This document shows, piece by piece, positions 26,824-35,452 of a DNA stretch of 64,000 bases. A program made the position numbers and the translations under genes. Below the pieces are notes generated by a model. That model had not been told where the DNA came from. It ran no database searches and saw only the letters and a list, made by a program, of their open reading frames with translations. Location: contig NZ_JAPFPW010000004.1 of the NCBI RefSeq assembly GCF_026155325.1, forward strand, positions 1-64,000, read 5' to 3'. The first letter of the stretch is position 1. Each line of letters begins with the position of its first letter. Origin of the DNA: Desulfobotulus pelophilus. GTDB taxonomy: Bacteria; Desulfobacterota; Desulfobacteria; Desulfobacterales; ASO4-4.

Positions 26824-27831
26824 TCAGTACAGGATGGACTCATCCACGTCGGCAATACTGGCACAGCCAGTCATCACCATGGCCTGTTTCAGTTCGGTAC
26901 GCAGCTGCCGGATATAGGCAGAGACGCCTTCGGTTTCTCCGCCACAGGCTGCAATGGAAAAGGGTCTTCCGATGAGCACGGCATCGGCTCCCAGAGCCAG
27001 CATTTTCAGTATATCTACGCCACTGCGAATGCCGCCATCCACCAGTACCCGGATTTTTCCGTTTACGGTTTCAACAATTTCAGGAAGAACATCCGCCGTG
27101 CCGGGCGTCATATCCAGCACCCGACCGCCATGGTTGGAAACCACAATGGCATCGGCCCCGGCATCCATGGCCAGTTCCGCCTGATCCCCTGTCATGATGC
27201 CTTTCAGGATAAAGGGCCTCTGGATATACTTTCTGATTTCCCTGAGCTTTGAAATGGATTTGGGGGAAACGGGCCGGCCCTGCAGTCTCAGGGTAATGAG
27301 GCCTGCGGCATCAATGTCCATTCCGATGGCCATCGGATTGCATGCCAGAGCTCTGTCCAGTTTTTCAAAAAGCTCTTTGTCTTCCCATGGTTTAATAAAG
27401 GGTATGGCCTGGCCCTTGGCGGCCTCAATGGCCTGAAATCCACACTGGGATATTTCCGGCGGCACGCCATCGCCTGTACACCCGATGAGGCCTTCCTTAC
27501 AACAACCATCCACAATGGCATGGATGTACGCCGCTTCGGAAACGGCACCTCCCATATTATAGGAAACCCCGCCAATGGGTGCTGCCAGCAAAGGGAAATC
27601 CAGGGTTGCCCCAAAGAGTTCTGTCCGGGTATCCGGTTCTGTAATATCGTGGATAAGGCGCATGTTGAGCCGGATGTCAGCAAGGGCTTCACCATTGGCA
27701 CGGAAGGCTTCACCCGTACCAATACCTCCCATCCCCGGAACGCCGGAAGCGCAGTTTTTGCCGTTGCAGATGGGGCAGACCCGGCAGTAGCCGGTCATCC
27801 TTTCCCGTGCCGTATCCCGTATACTTTTCAT
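26824..27831 (-). CDS. FMN-dependent alpha-hydroxyacid oxidase/dehydrogenase family protein
   Basis: From ATG 27831, preceded by an ideal AAGGAGG, the product is 335 aa. It has the glycolate oxidase/lactate dehydrogenase (LldD) barrel: FPLLAAPIGGVSYNMGG, RPFILKGIMTGDQAELAMDAG, IVVSNHGGRVLDMTPGTADVLPEI (catalytic HGGR) and VLVDGGIRSGVDILKMLALGADAVLIGRPF (FMN phosphate site). An N-terminal Cys-rich segment (CRVCPICNGKNCASG) is not part of the usual fold and could bind a metal or cluster; it resembles other anaerobe members. Substrate is unknown; isopentenyl-diphosphate isomerase type 2-like activity is a less likely alternative. Confidence 0.85.
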   Translation of the reverse strand: MKSIRDTARERMTGYCRVCPICNGKNCASGVPGMGGIGTGEAFRANGEALADIRLNMRLIHDITEPDTRTELFGATLDFPLLAAPIGGVSYNMGGAVSEAAYIHAIVDGCCKEGLIGCTGDGVPPEISQCGFQAIEAAKGQAIPFIKPWEDKELFEKLDRALACNPMAIGMDIDAAGLITLRLQGRPVSPKSISKLREIRKYIQRPFILKGIMTGDQAELAMDAGADAIVVSNHGGRVLDMTPGTADVLPEIVETVNGKIRVLVDGGIRSGVDILKMLALGADAVLIGRPFSIAACGGETEGVSAYIRQLRTELKQAMVMTGCASIADVDESILY

Positions 27832-28141
27832 GGAGAGCCTCCTTGCCGATGATATGAATGGGAGTTTAGGGGAAAACATCAGACAGGATATCTGTTGATG
27901 TTACCCTGCACTTTCTGGCCAATATCTGCTATCACTGCTGTGCATAAAAATCAAATTCTCATGAAAGAGATGTGGAGTCTCTCCGGATCCTATTCTTTGT
28001 GCAGAACAGGATACCTGCTTGAGGCAGGAGGGCTTTTCGGTTACAAGGGATAGGGAAGGTATAAGGAAATCAGAGTTCTCTATTCCTCCTGACGGAGAAC
28101 AAAATCAGGTGGGCAGAGGATGGACAGCAACCTTTGGGAAT
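27832..28141. other. Divergent intergenic region
   Basis: About 310 bases between the divergent FMN-oxidase gene and the hypothetical gene at 28142. It should carry both promoters. An in-frame extension of the plus-strand gene reaches back to 28019 but is of low-complexity, non-conserved character. No other feature is recognised. Confidence 0.4.
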
Positions 28142-28612
28142 ATGGGACGAAACGTGCTGATCTTTACGAAAAAACAGCTGTACAGAAGTATGGACAAGGC
28201 CTTTGACCAGGTTAAGCATGGTATATACAGGAGGCTGGCGGAACGTTACGGGGAGGAGATGGACAGGGAAAGGGCTGGGCTGATGGCCGCTGCCGTTACC
28301 AACCGGCTTTTTTCACTGCCTCCGGCAAGCAGTGACGGGGTTCGTTTTCTGGAAGAAAACAGTGGAAAAGTCCGAAAGGCGGCCGAAGCCCTTAAGGGAG
28401 ATCAAGAGATTCTCCATGCCGTAACCATGGCTCTCCGGCAGCGGCAGAAGCTGTTATTTACACTGATAGATACGGGAAAGGCCTCCGGTTCTGCCATTAA
28501 CAGGCCTCTGGATAACCTCATGAAGATGGGGCTGATGGCTGAGGTGAAAGAGCTTTCTGAGCCAAAGGCTTTTTTGAAGTTTGCCCGTAAATTTCTGCAG
28601 AAGAGTTCCTGA
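28142..28612 (+). CDS. Hypothetical helical protein
   Basis: A 156-aa protein if read from ATG 28142 (MGRNVLIFTKKQL); the frame stays open upstream to 28019, and the ribosome-binding site is weak for either choice. The sequence is mostly alpha-helical: KAFDQVKHGIYRRLAERYG, KVRKAAEALKGDQEILHAV, ALRQRQKLLFTLIDTGKASG, and a basic end LKFARKFLQKSS. No motif or family is recognised. It precedes another uncharacterised gene by 56 bases on the same strand, so the pair may be co-transcribed. Confidence 0.55.
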   Translation: MGRNVLIFTKKQLYRSMDKAFDQVKHGIYRRLAERYGEEMDRERAGLMAAAVTNRLFSLPPASSDGVRFLEENSGKVRKAAEALKGDQEILHAVTMALRQRQKLLFTLIDTGKASGSAINRPLDNLMKMGLMAEVKELSEPKAFLKFARKFLQKSS

Positions 28613-28668
28613 ATGTCCGATAATCAAAAAGAGTCTTTGCCCCTGTCCGTAGACCATAAGGAGCTGCC

Positions 28669-29253
28669 ATGATGAATCCGGAAGCCGTATATCATTACAC
28701 TACGGGAAAAGCCCTCGGGGATATCCTGCAGGCAGCTTGCATCCGGACATCCCCTTCCTTTTCCCATTCCATGGAAAAAGCCGTGGTCTGGTGTTCTGTC
28801 CGTGAAGACTGGGAACCCAGTGCTGCCTGTATTCATGCGCTGCCCGATGGCAGGGTTGTGCGGCGCAGCCGGGAGGAGATTCGCAGGGCTGAAGGGGGGC
28901 TGGGGCGCATCCGTATTGCTTCTGGGGCCAGATTGTTCACCTGGGAGCAATATAAACGAATCAGCAAAATTTCTAACCGTCACCTCCGGATACTTTCCCG
29001 TTTTGCCGAAGACTGCGGAGCGGATACACGGCAGTGGCGGGTCTGTTTCAACCCGATTCCAGCCGCCCTCTGGGAAACTGTGGAGATGCAGCACCCTGAA
29101 AGCGGAAACTGGATTGACCATCCCGTTCAGAAAAAAGCTGTGTTGGCGGCAACGCTGCGCGAAGTCAGGGCACATATTCCTTTCCTGTCATTTTCTCAGC
29201 GAAGAGAGCTTCATTCCCATCTGAAACGCCTTATGGCGACCTGTTTTACCTGA
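28669..29253 (+). CDS. Hypothetical protein with ART-like N-terminal pattern
   Basis: A 194-aa protein of a family that I recognise only as uncharacterised. The N-terminus VYHYTTGKALGDILQAACIR followed by KAVVWCSVREDWEPSA recalls the H-Y-T/S, helix, 'I-P-tryptophan' pattern seen in RNA 2'-phosphotransferase/ADP-ribosyltransferase-like folds, where the first His-Tyr contacts NAD. The middle (GRIRIASGARLFTWEQYKRIS) fits a later strand of such a fold. Catalytic function is not shown. A GAGCTGCC precedes the double ATG at 28669. It follows the helical hypothetical gene on the same strand. Confidence 0.55.
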   Translation: MMNPEAVYHYTTGKALGDILQAACIRTSPSFSHSMEKAVVWCSVREDWEPSAACIHALPDGRVVRRSREEIRRAEGGLGRIRIASGARLFTWEQYKRISKISNRHLRILSRFAEDCGADTRQWRVCFNPIPAALWETVEMQHPESGNWIDHPVQKKAVLAATLREVRAHIPFLSFSQRRELHSHLKRLMATCFT

Positions 29254-29370
29254 ACGTTCCGGATGGCAGGCAGGATAGGGGAGGAACCTATGGGTAACCC
29301 GGCCGGTTTGTAGGGACAGGAGATTGGGAATGGTGTATGATTTGAAGGTGATGTCCCTTTGGGAGGCGAT

Positions 29371-29919
29371 ATGACCGGGAAAAATGTTCTGCGGATTATT
29401 GTCTGTCTGTCTGTCATGGCTGTTGGAGGTGGAGTGACGGCAGCCTCCGTGGAGGAGCCACCGGACACGATCCCTGCGAAAGACCATGTGCGGGTAACCA
29501 TGGAAGTGGAAGCTGTTCTGGGACAGCTTGTGGCAGCTTATCGTGCCGGTTCCGTTTCAGAGTTTTTCGGGCTGGTTTCCGAAGCCCATTTTCGTCAGAG
29601 TCCTTCGATTTTCCGGGATGCCCTTCAGAGTGATTCCCGGCAGTATATGATTCACCATGTGGATTACTGGCCGGAGCGTGTGGTGTCGGACCATACACGC
29701 CATTTTCTTTTTGTTCGGTGGGAAAAACGTTTTGAGTTGTTGGGCAGCGGGGGAGTTCAGACCGTCCGGGGATATTCCCGTTTCCTTTTTGAAGAGCGTG
29801 ACGGGCAGTATTTTCTTGTGGAACTGGCCGGAAACGGTCTTTTTGGATCCAGCCTTCCTGAATGGGAAGATAGTTTGCCGAAAATTCCGGGTCAGGAGGC
29901 AGGGCCCTCTTTCCCTTAA
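29371..29919 (+). CDS. Secreted hypothetical protein (NTF2-like fold possible)
   Basis: From ATG 29371 (GGGAGG upstream) the protein has 182 aa with a signal peptide (MTGKNVLRIIVCLSVMAVGG to TAA). The mature part VEAVLGQLVAAYRAGSVSEFF, then TRHFLFVRWEKRFELLGSGG and SRFLFEERDGQYFLVELAG has the helix-then-curved-sheet pattern of SnoaL/NTF2-like domains. The family is not identified further. It probably resides in the periplasm. The following gene encodes a probable outer-membrane barrel, 226 bases downstream, so a shared envelope role is possible but unproven. Confidence 0.6.
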   Translation: MTGKNVLRIIVCLSVMAVGGGVTAASVEEPPDTIPAKDHVRVTMEVEAVLGQLVAAYRAGSVSEFFGLVSEAHFRQSPSIFRDALQSDSRQYMIHHVDYWPERVVSDHTRHFLFVRWEKRFELLGSGGVQTVRGYSRFLFEERDGQYFLVELAGNGLFGSSLPEWEDSLPKIPGQEAGPSFP

Positions 29920-30145
29920 ACAATTTTATCAAATCCTTTGTTTTTGTTCAGCACATTTTCTTCTCCCCCGATCCTGCCATGCTGTGCAGACTTCCCGGCT
30001 GTTGTGAGACCATGATCAGGCCGGATGTCTGAGTAAAGGGAGGCGCAAGTTTTGTAACTGTGAACTTCCATTCCCAATGGGGCATCATTTCGGCAGGTAT
30101 GGGTAAGGAATCCGCACAACGGCCTGAGGGCAGAAAGGAGCCGCT

Positions 30146-31756
30146 ATGTCAGCCATGGGACCCATCTCAGTGATGGTGATGCTGATCGGCAGCTTCTGTT
30201 TCCTGCCAGCATGGGCAGCCATGGAAAAGGAGCCTTCTTCCGATTGGCATATCAGCGGTAGCTCTGAGACCGGTTTCCAATGGCGCGATTCCAATGACCC
30301 CGATGCGGATCATTCTTCCGGCAGTTATTTTTTTCAGGAAATATCCCTTTCAGCAGTCCGGGAAAAAATGGATGGCAGTCGTGGGTTCCGTTTCAGAGGA
30401 AGAAGTACCAATGACAGCCAGATAGATGATGAGGATTTTCGTTTACTCTATATCAATGGCTTTGCCCGGAAGGGAGAGGCGCATATAGAGATCGGAGATG
30501 TGGCGGCTGCCTATAATCCCATGGTTCTGTCCGCTTCCGTAAAGGGAGCCAAGCTGGAATACGGTCGCCACCGGGAATATGGATGGCGCCTGAGCAGTAT
30601 TGCTGGTGTGGATAAAGACCATTGGGATGACCTGTATGGGTCAAAAGACCCGGATCCTGTGGATCGTTATCTGGCTGGTCTGGAGACGAGACTGATGCTG
30701 GGAGGAGGTCAGGAGATTGCTTTTTCCGCATCCGGTGTGCGGGATTCACTGAATGCGGATGCTATTCCCCTGGATCCTAAAAAAGAAACTGTGCCTGTCA
30801 AGGCTTTGACAACAGGCGTTCAGTGGGACTGGCGATTCAATAATTACCTGAGAACACGGGGAGAAGGTGCCTTCAGCCGTTCTTCTGAAGACACACGGGA
30901 AACCGGTAAACTCCGTGAATCCGGTGCTGTCAGAATTCGTCTGCTCACCGTTCCGGTTCCCCAGACGCTGAATGTCAACCTGTTGTATGAAAGAATTGAG
31001 CCGGATTTTATTTCTCCGGCGGGATCGGCCGTACGGGACAGAGAGCGGTTGGAAAGTGATACCAGCCTCACCATTTCGCCTGCCCTGAAGGCAAGATTTC
31101 TTTTTCAAACCTACCATGACAATCTGAATAGGGAGCTTTCCGAAACCTTTGAGGTGAATGACGGAACACTGGATCTGCACTGGCAGCCGGGATGGATGAG
31201 TCAGGGAAAGATTTTGTTGAGTACACGCCATAAACAGAGCCGGGGACGGGGCAGAGATCAGGATCTTCGTATGGGGGAGATTCGGAACGAATACAAAACA
31301 GAGTCTGGCTGGAAGTATGGGCTTGGGTGGACGGTTACGGATATCAAGGCAGGTTCTGACCGTTCAAAGGAGCAGCAGATCCATACACTGATGGGACTGT
31401 ACGGGCTGGACAGAGAACTGGCCAATGATCACGTCTGGCGTTCAACCCTGCGGCTGGATGCCAATTTTATGGATAAGGAAGAAGGCGGAGAGACAGCCTT
31501 GGGCGGGCGCTTGGATTTGGGGTATGAGGCGGGCAAACACTGGTCGGCTGGTCTGGGTGCCTCCACACGCCGGGTTTACGTGGATCATGCGGAAGACAGT
31601 GAATATCGTTCCTATGAACTGAGGGGACATTACCACCCCGGTGGAAATCGGGCCAGGGCCATCCGTTTTTCGGCGGGTATGCGGGAGTTTGAAAATAAAA
31701 AGGGACTGCCCGTTCGTGAACACGTAACAAAAGTTGCTTACCACATGGGTTTTTAA
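30146..31756 (+). CDS. Probable outer-membrane beta-barrel protein
   Basis: A 536-aa protein with a signal peptide (MSAMGPISVMVMLIGSFCFL to AWA) behind a GAAAGGAG site. The mature chain is dominated by alternating amphipathic strands with aromatic girdles, for example GWRLSSIAGVDKD, NYLRTRGEGAFSRS, LNVNLLYERIEPDF, WKYGLGWTVTDIKAG. It ends in a terminal phenylalanine (VTKVAYHMGF), the usual BAM recognition signal. I expect a large barrel of about 20-24 strands. No TonB box or plug is seen. A terminator follows 25 bases after the stop, so it ends its transcript. Cargo is unknown. Confidence 0.72.
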   Translation: MSAMGPISVMVMLIGSFCFLPAWAAMEKEPSSDWHISGSSETGFQWRDSNDPDADHSSGSYFFQEISLSAVREKMDGSRGFRFRGRSTNDSQIDDEDFRLLYINGFARKGEAHIEIGDVAAAYNPMVLSASVKGAKLEYGRHREYGWRLSSIAGVDKDHWDDLYGSKDPDPVDRYLAGLETRLMLGGGQEIAFSASGVRDSLNADAIPLDPKKETVPVKALTTGVQWDWRFNNYLRTRGEGAFSRSSEDTRETGKLRESGAVRIRLLTVPVPQTLNVNLLYERIEPDFISPAGSAVRDRERLESDTSLTISPALKARFLFQTYHDNLNRELSETFEVNDGTLDLHWQPGWMSQGKILLSTRHKQSRGRGRDQDLRMGEIRNEYKTESGWKYGLGWTVTDIKAGSDRSKEQQIHTLMGLYGLDRELANDHVWRSTLRLDANFMDKEEGGETALGGRLDLGYEAGKHWSAGLGASTRRVYVDHAEDSEYRSYELRGHYHPGGNRARAIRFSAGMREFENKKGLPVREHVTKVAYHMGF

Positions 31757-31780
31757 GTCTGGCCCTTCCGTGTAAAAGGG

Positions 31781-31812
31781 AAGGCACAGAGGTTGAACGG
31801 CTGTGCCTTTTT
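31781..31812 (+). terminator. Intrinsic terminator after the barrel gene
   Basis: A 9-bp stem (31781-31789 with 31801-31809) with an 11-base loop ends in a T-run. A second short inverted repeat (CCCTTCC/GGGAAGG) lies just upstream. Confidence 0.75.
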
Positions 31813-31864
31813 CATTCGGGTGTGGGCTTGGGCCTGCCCTTTCCTTTCACAGGCAAATACGGCT

Positions 31865-32152
31865 CTAGTTCCCGTAGGTTTCTGCAAGGTAATGGATGAG
31901 GTTGTTGCGTTCATTGTCCGTAAGCATTACCCCTTTTTGTTCCATCCGTCTCACCGTTCGTTCCCATCCGTTTCTGTCCTTTTTTGAACGGGTAATTTTG
32001 CTTGCCCCATGGCAGGAAGTGCACCGGTTCTGGAGCAGGCTTTCTCCTTCCGTCAACGCATGGGAAGATGCGGCAGGAGAAGAGAGGGCAAGGGGAAAGG
32101 CCATGGCAACAGTCAGGACAAAGGAAAGAAACAAGGTTTTTTTCTTTTTCAT
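31865..32152 (-). CDS. Small periplasmic one-heme cytochrome c
   Basis: A 95-aa protein with a signal peptide (MKKKKTLFLSFVLTVAMAFP to SSPAAS) and one heme-binding site CTSCH. A methionine in EQKGVMLTDNERNNLIHYLAE is in the position expected of a sixth ligand in small class I cytochromes. Its start overlaps the oleD stop by 4 bases (ATGA), so it is translationally coupled to the olefin cluster. A redox role in that cluster is not known; simple hitch-hiking is possible. Confidence 0.88.
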   Translation of the reverse strand: MKKKKTLFLSFVLTVAMAFPLALSSPAASSHALTEGESLLQNRCTSCHGASKITRSKKDRNGWERTVRRMEQKGVMLTDNERNNLIHYLAETYGN

Positions 32153-33147
32153 AATGAATTTCCTTTCAGATAGTGCTCAAGCTGGTTAAGGCCTTCTTTT
32201 CTGGAAACCAGAGGTGCATAACCCGTGTCCCGGCAGAGATCTTCAATGTCAAACCAGTGGGCTGTGCTGAGTTCTTTAACGGTGAAGTCCGTTAGCATGG
32301 GTTCGCCGGGAAGATGGAAGAAAGTATAGAATTTTTCAAGGAAAATTGCCAATCCCCTGGCAAGTTTCAGGGGTACCTGCCTTGATACGGGAGGTTTTCC
32401 TCCGGCGGCAAGGATGGCATCCACCATGTCCCAGAGGGGAACGGGATCTTTATCGGAAACAAAATAAATTTTACCGGAAAGTTCAGGCCTGGCGGCAAGG
32501 GCCGTATCCGCAAGGATGTGGGCGTGGGCTGCGTTATCAATATAGACGGTATCAATGAGGGGATTTCTGCTGCCGATGCGGGCCAGTTTTTTTGAGCGGG
32601 CAAGGATTCTCGGTACAAGGTGGTTGTCACCCGGTCCCCAGATCAGGTGGGGTCTCAGTATGATGCAGGAAAGCCCCTCTCCTGCGGCTTTGCTTACATT
32701 TTTTTCCGCTTCCGCCTTGGTTTTCGGATAGGCGGCACCGTAGGTCTCCGGGTAGGGATGTCCTGCACCCACTCCTTCCATGTCACTACCGTCAAAGATT
32801 ACCGAAGGCGAGCTGCTGTGGATGAGGCGACAGCCTTCGGATCTGCATGCGGTAAGGACATTTTCCGTTCCTTCCACATTGATGCTGCGGTAATTTTCTT
32901 CCGGCCCCCAGACACCGGCCAGAGCTGCCGTATGAAAGACGGTTTCAACGCCTTTGACCGCCTGCATGACCTGCTCTTTGTCCCGGATATCTGCCTGAAT
33001 CCAGGAAAGGTTTTCCTTTTTTCCCGGTATACCTGTCTGTCCTCTGGCCAGAATCCGGACGTTCCATCCGGTATCAAGGAGTTTTCGGGTGATGGCTGAA
33101 CCAAGAAAGCCGTTGCCGCCCGTTACCAGTGCTTTGTTCTTTTCCAC
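32149..33147 (-). CDS. oleD: OleD-like NAD(P)-dependent 2-alkyl-3-ketoacid reductase
   Basis: An extended short-chain dehydrogenase of about 332 aa from GTG 33147, which has GGAG five bases upstream; a GTG at 33171 extends it by eight residues. It has the Rossmann motif VTGGNGFLGSAITR and the catalytic YPKTK (YxxxK). Family knowledge: OleD reduces the beta-keto acid made by OleA to a beta-hydroxy acid before OleC forms a beta-lactone. Placement with oleA, oleB and oleC on one strand supports OleD over other 3-beta-HSD-like proteins. It is separated from oleC by about 600 bases containing a disrupted gene. Confidence 0.87.
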   Translation of the reverse strand: MEKNKALVTGGNGFLGSAITRKLLDTGWNVRILARGQTGIPGKKENLSWIQADIRDKEQVMQAVKGVETVFHTAALAGVWGPEENYRSINVEGTENVLTACRSEGCRLIHSSSPSVIFDGSDMEGVGAGHPYPETYGAAYPKTKAEAEKNVSKAAGEGLSCIILRPHLIWGPGDNHLVPRILARSKKLARIGSRNPLIDTVYIDNAAHAHILADTALAARPELSGKIYFVSDKDPVPLWDMVDAILAAGGKPPVSRQVPLKLARGLAIFLEKFYTFFHLPGEPMLTDFTVKELSTAHWFDIEDLCRDTGYAPLVSRKEGLNQLEHYLKGNSL

Positions 33148-33250
33148 GTATTCTCCGTAATTTTGAAACACATTTCATCTCCTCCCACAGGAAGAGGAGC
33201 GTGGATGGAAGTTTTTCTGGTTGTTGACAGATTCTCTATGGCTTCAAATA

Positions 33251-33621
33251 TCAGTCCATATCAAATACCCGGAACCCTTTATTACCGAAACAAGAAATCA
33301 CATGCTGTGAAATCTTTGCCTCCGGGTATTCCTTTTTCAGCCCTTCCACATAGCCTGCCATCTGCTCCGTGTCTTTAGGAATCAGGGTAAAATTTTTACT
33401 ATAGGTAAGGATTTTTTGAAAGGCCGCGATGGGAAAATACTTGAATGCCATGACCCTGCGGATGCCCGTACAACACTCAGTGAATTTGCCAACAAACTCA
33501 AGATCTGTTCTGCCTTTGGGGCTGGATCTTTCCACATTTCAGGTGTGAGCATGGGCAGAAAAGAGATGCTTTTTTTGTGAATAGGGATGTGAGCGGCTAC
33601 AAAGGCATCCTGTGTAGCCAT
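33251..33621 (-). pseudogene. Small gene apparently split by a frameshift, between oleC and oleD
   Basis: Two overlapping minus-strand frames look like halves of one 120-aa protein. The first, from ATG 33621 (MATQDAFVAAHIPIHKKSIS, then FLPMLTPEMWKDPAPKAEQI), loses sense near 33470. The second, entering about there, reads RRVMAFKYFPIAAFQKILTY, then EGLKKEYPEAKISQHVISCF and ends at 33251. Neither half makes a complete domain. A one-base indel or programmed frameshift around 33465-33500 would join them. I do not recognise the family. An insertion-element end lies just upstream, consistent with local decay. Confidence 0.5.
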
Positions 33622-33660
33622 TTTCTGTTACAAACTCATCCCGTAAGATTTTCAGGCGTG

Positions 33661-33752
33661 TGTACCGAAAGTCGCCGTAAGGCCCCTGGCTTTAGTCATG
33701 GGGAGGTTCAGCGAAAGCCGCTTTATATTCCCATGGCTTTCGCCATGGGGAA
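33661..33752. repeat. IS200/IS605-like right-end or REP-type palindromes
   Basis: Two similar short palindromes occur in tandem: an imperfect one at 33683-33703 (CCCCTGGC-TTTA-GTCATGGGG) and a perfect 8-bp stem at 33730-33749 (CCCATGGC/GCCATGGG). The context GGCTTTAG...GGGGAGGTTCA is typical of the right ends of TnpB-carrying IS200/IS605 elements. No transposase gene remains, so this would be a relic or a non-autonomous derivative. A stand-alone REP-like element is the alternative. Confidence 0.45.
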
Positions 33753-33760
33753 GATCCGGC

Positions 33761-35419
33761 TCATTTGATTGCTCCGGCCATTTTTTTCTGTGCCCATACG
33801 GCCAGCTTTTCCCTGTAGATTTTGGCATTGTGGCGGATATCCACGGGGAATTCCCGATGGAAGAGAAGCTGGCGGATGCCCGATGTATGGTCAAAGGCGC
33901 CTGCCAGCTGCAGCAGTTCGCTGCGGAGTTCGCTTCTTTCTTCTTTACTTATTTTATCGGGGCTTTCTATGATAATAACCGGTGTTTGTGCCCTGTCTGG
34001 GCCGATGCCCACCAGAGCACTCCGCCGGACTCGTTTATGGGTATTGAAAATGGCCTCACAGGGAAGGGTATAGAGTTCACCTTCTTTTGTGCATACTCTG
34101 TGGGATTTTCTGCCACAGAACCAGAATCTACCGGAGTTATCCTTCCATGCCAGATCCCCCATACGATGCCAGAAGCCTTTTCCGTCCTTGATCTTTGACA
34201 GTTTGTTCGCTTCTGGATTGTCGAAGTAGCCGGATGTCACCATGGGACCTCTGGCTATGATCTCTCCTATCTCACCTTCGGGTAGTTCTTCGGCGTCGTC
34301 CATGGTGTCTATGGGCTCATCACTGATGCGTATGATGGATATGTCCACCCCTTTCAGGGGGCGTCCCACACAGATCCCCATGCCCTGATCCGTAAAAGAC
34401 CGGGTTTCGGACAGAATTTCTCCGGCATGGATGCTCATAAGGGGTACGGCTTCCGTTGCTCCGTAGGGTGTGTGTATGATGGCCGGATTGCCCGTTACCG
34501 GTACAAAGGATTGCAGAATATCCGGCCTCACCGGCGCTCCTGCAGAAACTACCCTTTTGAGGCTGGGCAGGCGGATTCCTTCCCGGCTTCCGTAACGGCC
34601 CAGACGATCCAGAAGGGCAGGAGAGCAGAACATGGTGGTGATGCCGTGGTGGGCGATGGCTTCCAGTATGGGCCGCGGGTTCGCCTTGCCCGGTTTTGTT
34701 GGGTCCATTTCCGGTATGAAAGCTGTCATGCCAAGTGCCGGATCAAAAAGGGCGAAAAGGGGAAAGGTGGGAAGATCCCGGTCGTCTTCCTCTATCTGAA
34801 AATGATCCCGTATGGCCTGAATCTGGGCATGAAAGGTACCATGGCTGTAGACCACGCCTTTGGCCGGTCCCGTACTTCCTGTGGTGAACAGGATGGCAGC
34901 CGTATCTTCCGGTTCACGAAGGGCTGTTTCAAATCCCGTTGGATCTGTTTGGAGCAGTTTCTGTAAGGGGGTTATGCCGGGAAGGGGAAGGGATCGGGTA
35001 CAGACTTTATAGCGGATCCCGGAAAAAGCTCTGGGGAAGAGGCTGCGGAAAAGATGGGCCTTGGGAATCCCAACCAGAGCTTCGGCCCGGGTGGAGGCAA
35101 GGCAGTCTGCCATGCGGTTCAGACCCATGCCCGGGTCCACTACCACGGGGACGGCACCGGTTTTGAAAAGGGCAAAGGTGAGGATGAAAAAATCCATGCC
35201 CGGTGGAACCATGAGTACGGTTCGGGTCCCGGAAACAATCCCTCTGGCCTGCAGTCCGGCAGCCACTTTCGTACTTAAGGCTTCCAGCTGGGCAAAGGTG
35301 AGCTGGGTCGTTCGGATCCGTCCGAGGGAGTCTTTGCCTGATGGCATGACTACAGCCCGCTTCCAGGGTGTTTTTTCCGCATTTTTTGTGAGGAGATTGG
35401 CTATGTTGGCATTTTCCAT
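33761..35419 (-). CDS. oleC: OleC-like beta-lactone synthetase (AMP-dependent ligase fold)
   Basis: A 552-aa acyl-adenylate-forming superfamily protein. The phosphate-binding loop is LFTTGSTGPAKGVVYSHGTF, with YGATEAVPL and WHRMGDLAWKDNSGRFWFCG in the C-terminal part. OleC enzymes activate beta-hydroxy acids with ATP and close a beta-lactone, the penultimate step of long-chain olefin synthesis. The lysine of the usual C-terminal NGKIL-type loop is represented by RHNAKIYREKLA. The gene order with oleA and oleB upstream supports the assignment; a generic fatty acyl-CoA ligase is less likely. Confidence 0.87.
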   Translation of the reverse strand: MENANIANLLTKNAEKTPWKRAVVMPSGKDSLGRIRTTQLTFAQLEALSTKVAAGLQARGIVSGTRTVLMVPPGMDFFILTFALFKTGAVPVVVDPGMGLNRMADCLASTRAEALVGIPKAHLFRSLFPRAFSGIRYKVCTRSLPLPGITPLQKLLQTDPTGFETALREPEDTAAILFTTGSTGPAKGVVYSHGTFHAQIQAIRDHFQIEEDDRDLPTFPLFALFDPALGMTAFIPEMDPTKPGKANPRPILEAIAHHGITTMFCSPALLDRLGRYGSREGIRLPSLKRVVSAGAPVRPDILQSFVPVTGNPAIIHTPYGATEAVPLMSIHAGEILSETRSFTDQGMGICVGRPLKGVDISIIRISDEPIDTMDDAEELPEGEIGEIIARGPMVTSGYFDNPEANKLSKIKDGKGFWHRMGDLAWKDNSGRFWFCGRKSHRVCTKEGELYTLPCEAIFNTHKRVRRSALVGIGPDRAQTPVIIIESPDKISKEERSELRSELLQLAGAFDHTSGIRQLLFHREFPVDIRHNAKIYREKLAVWAQKKMAGAIK

Positions 35420-35452
35420 GGTTCAACCTTACCGGTTTCGTGTCGTAAGAAT

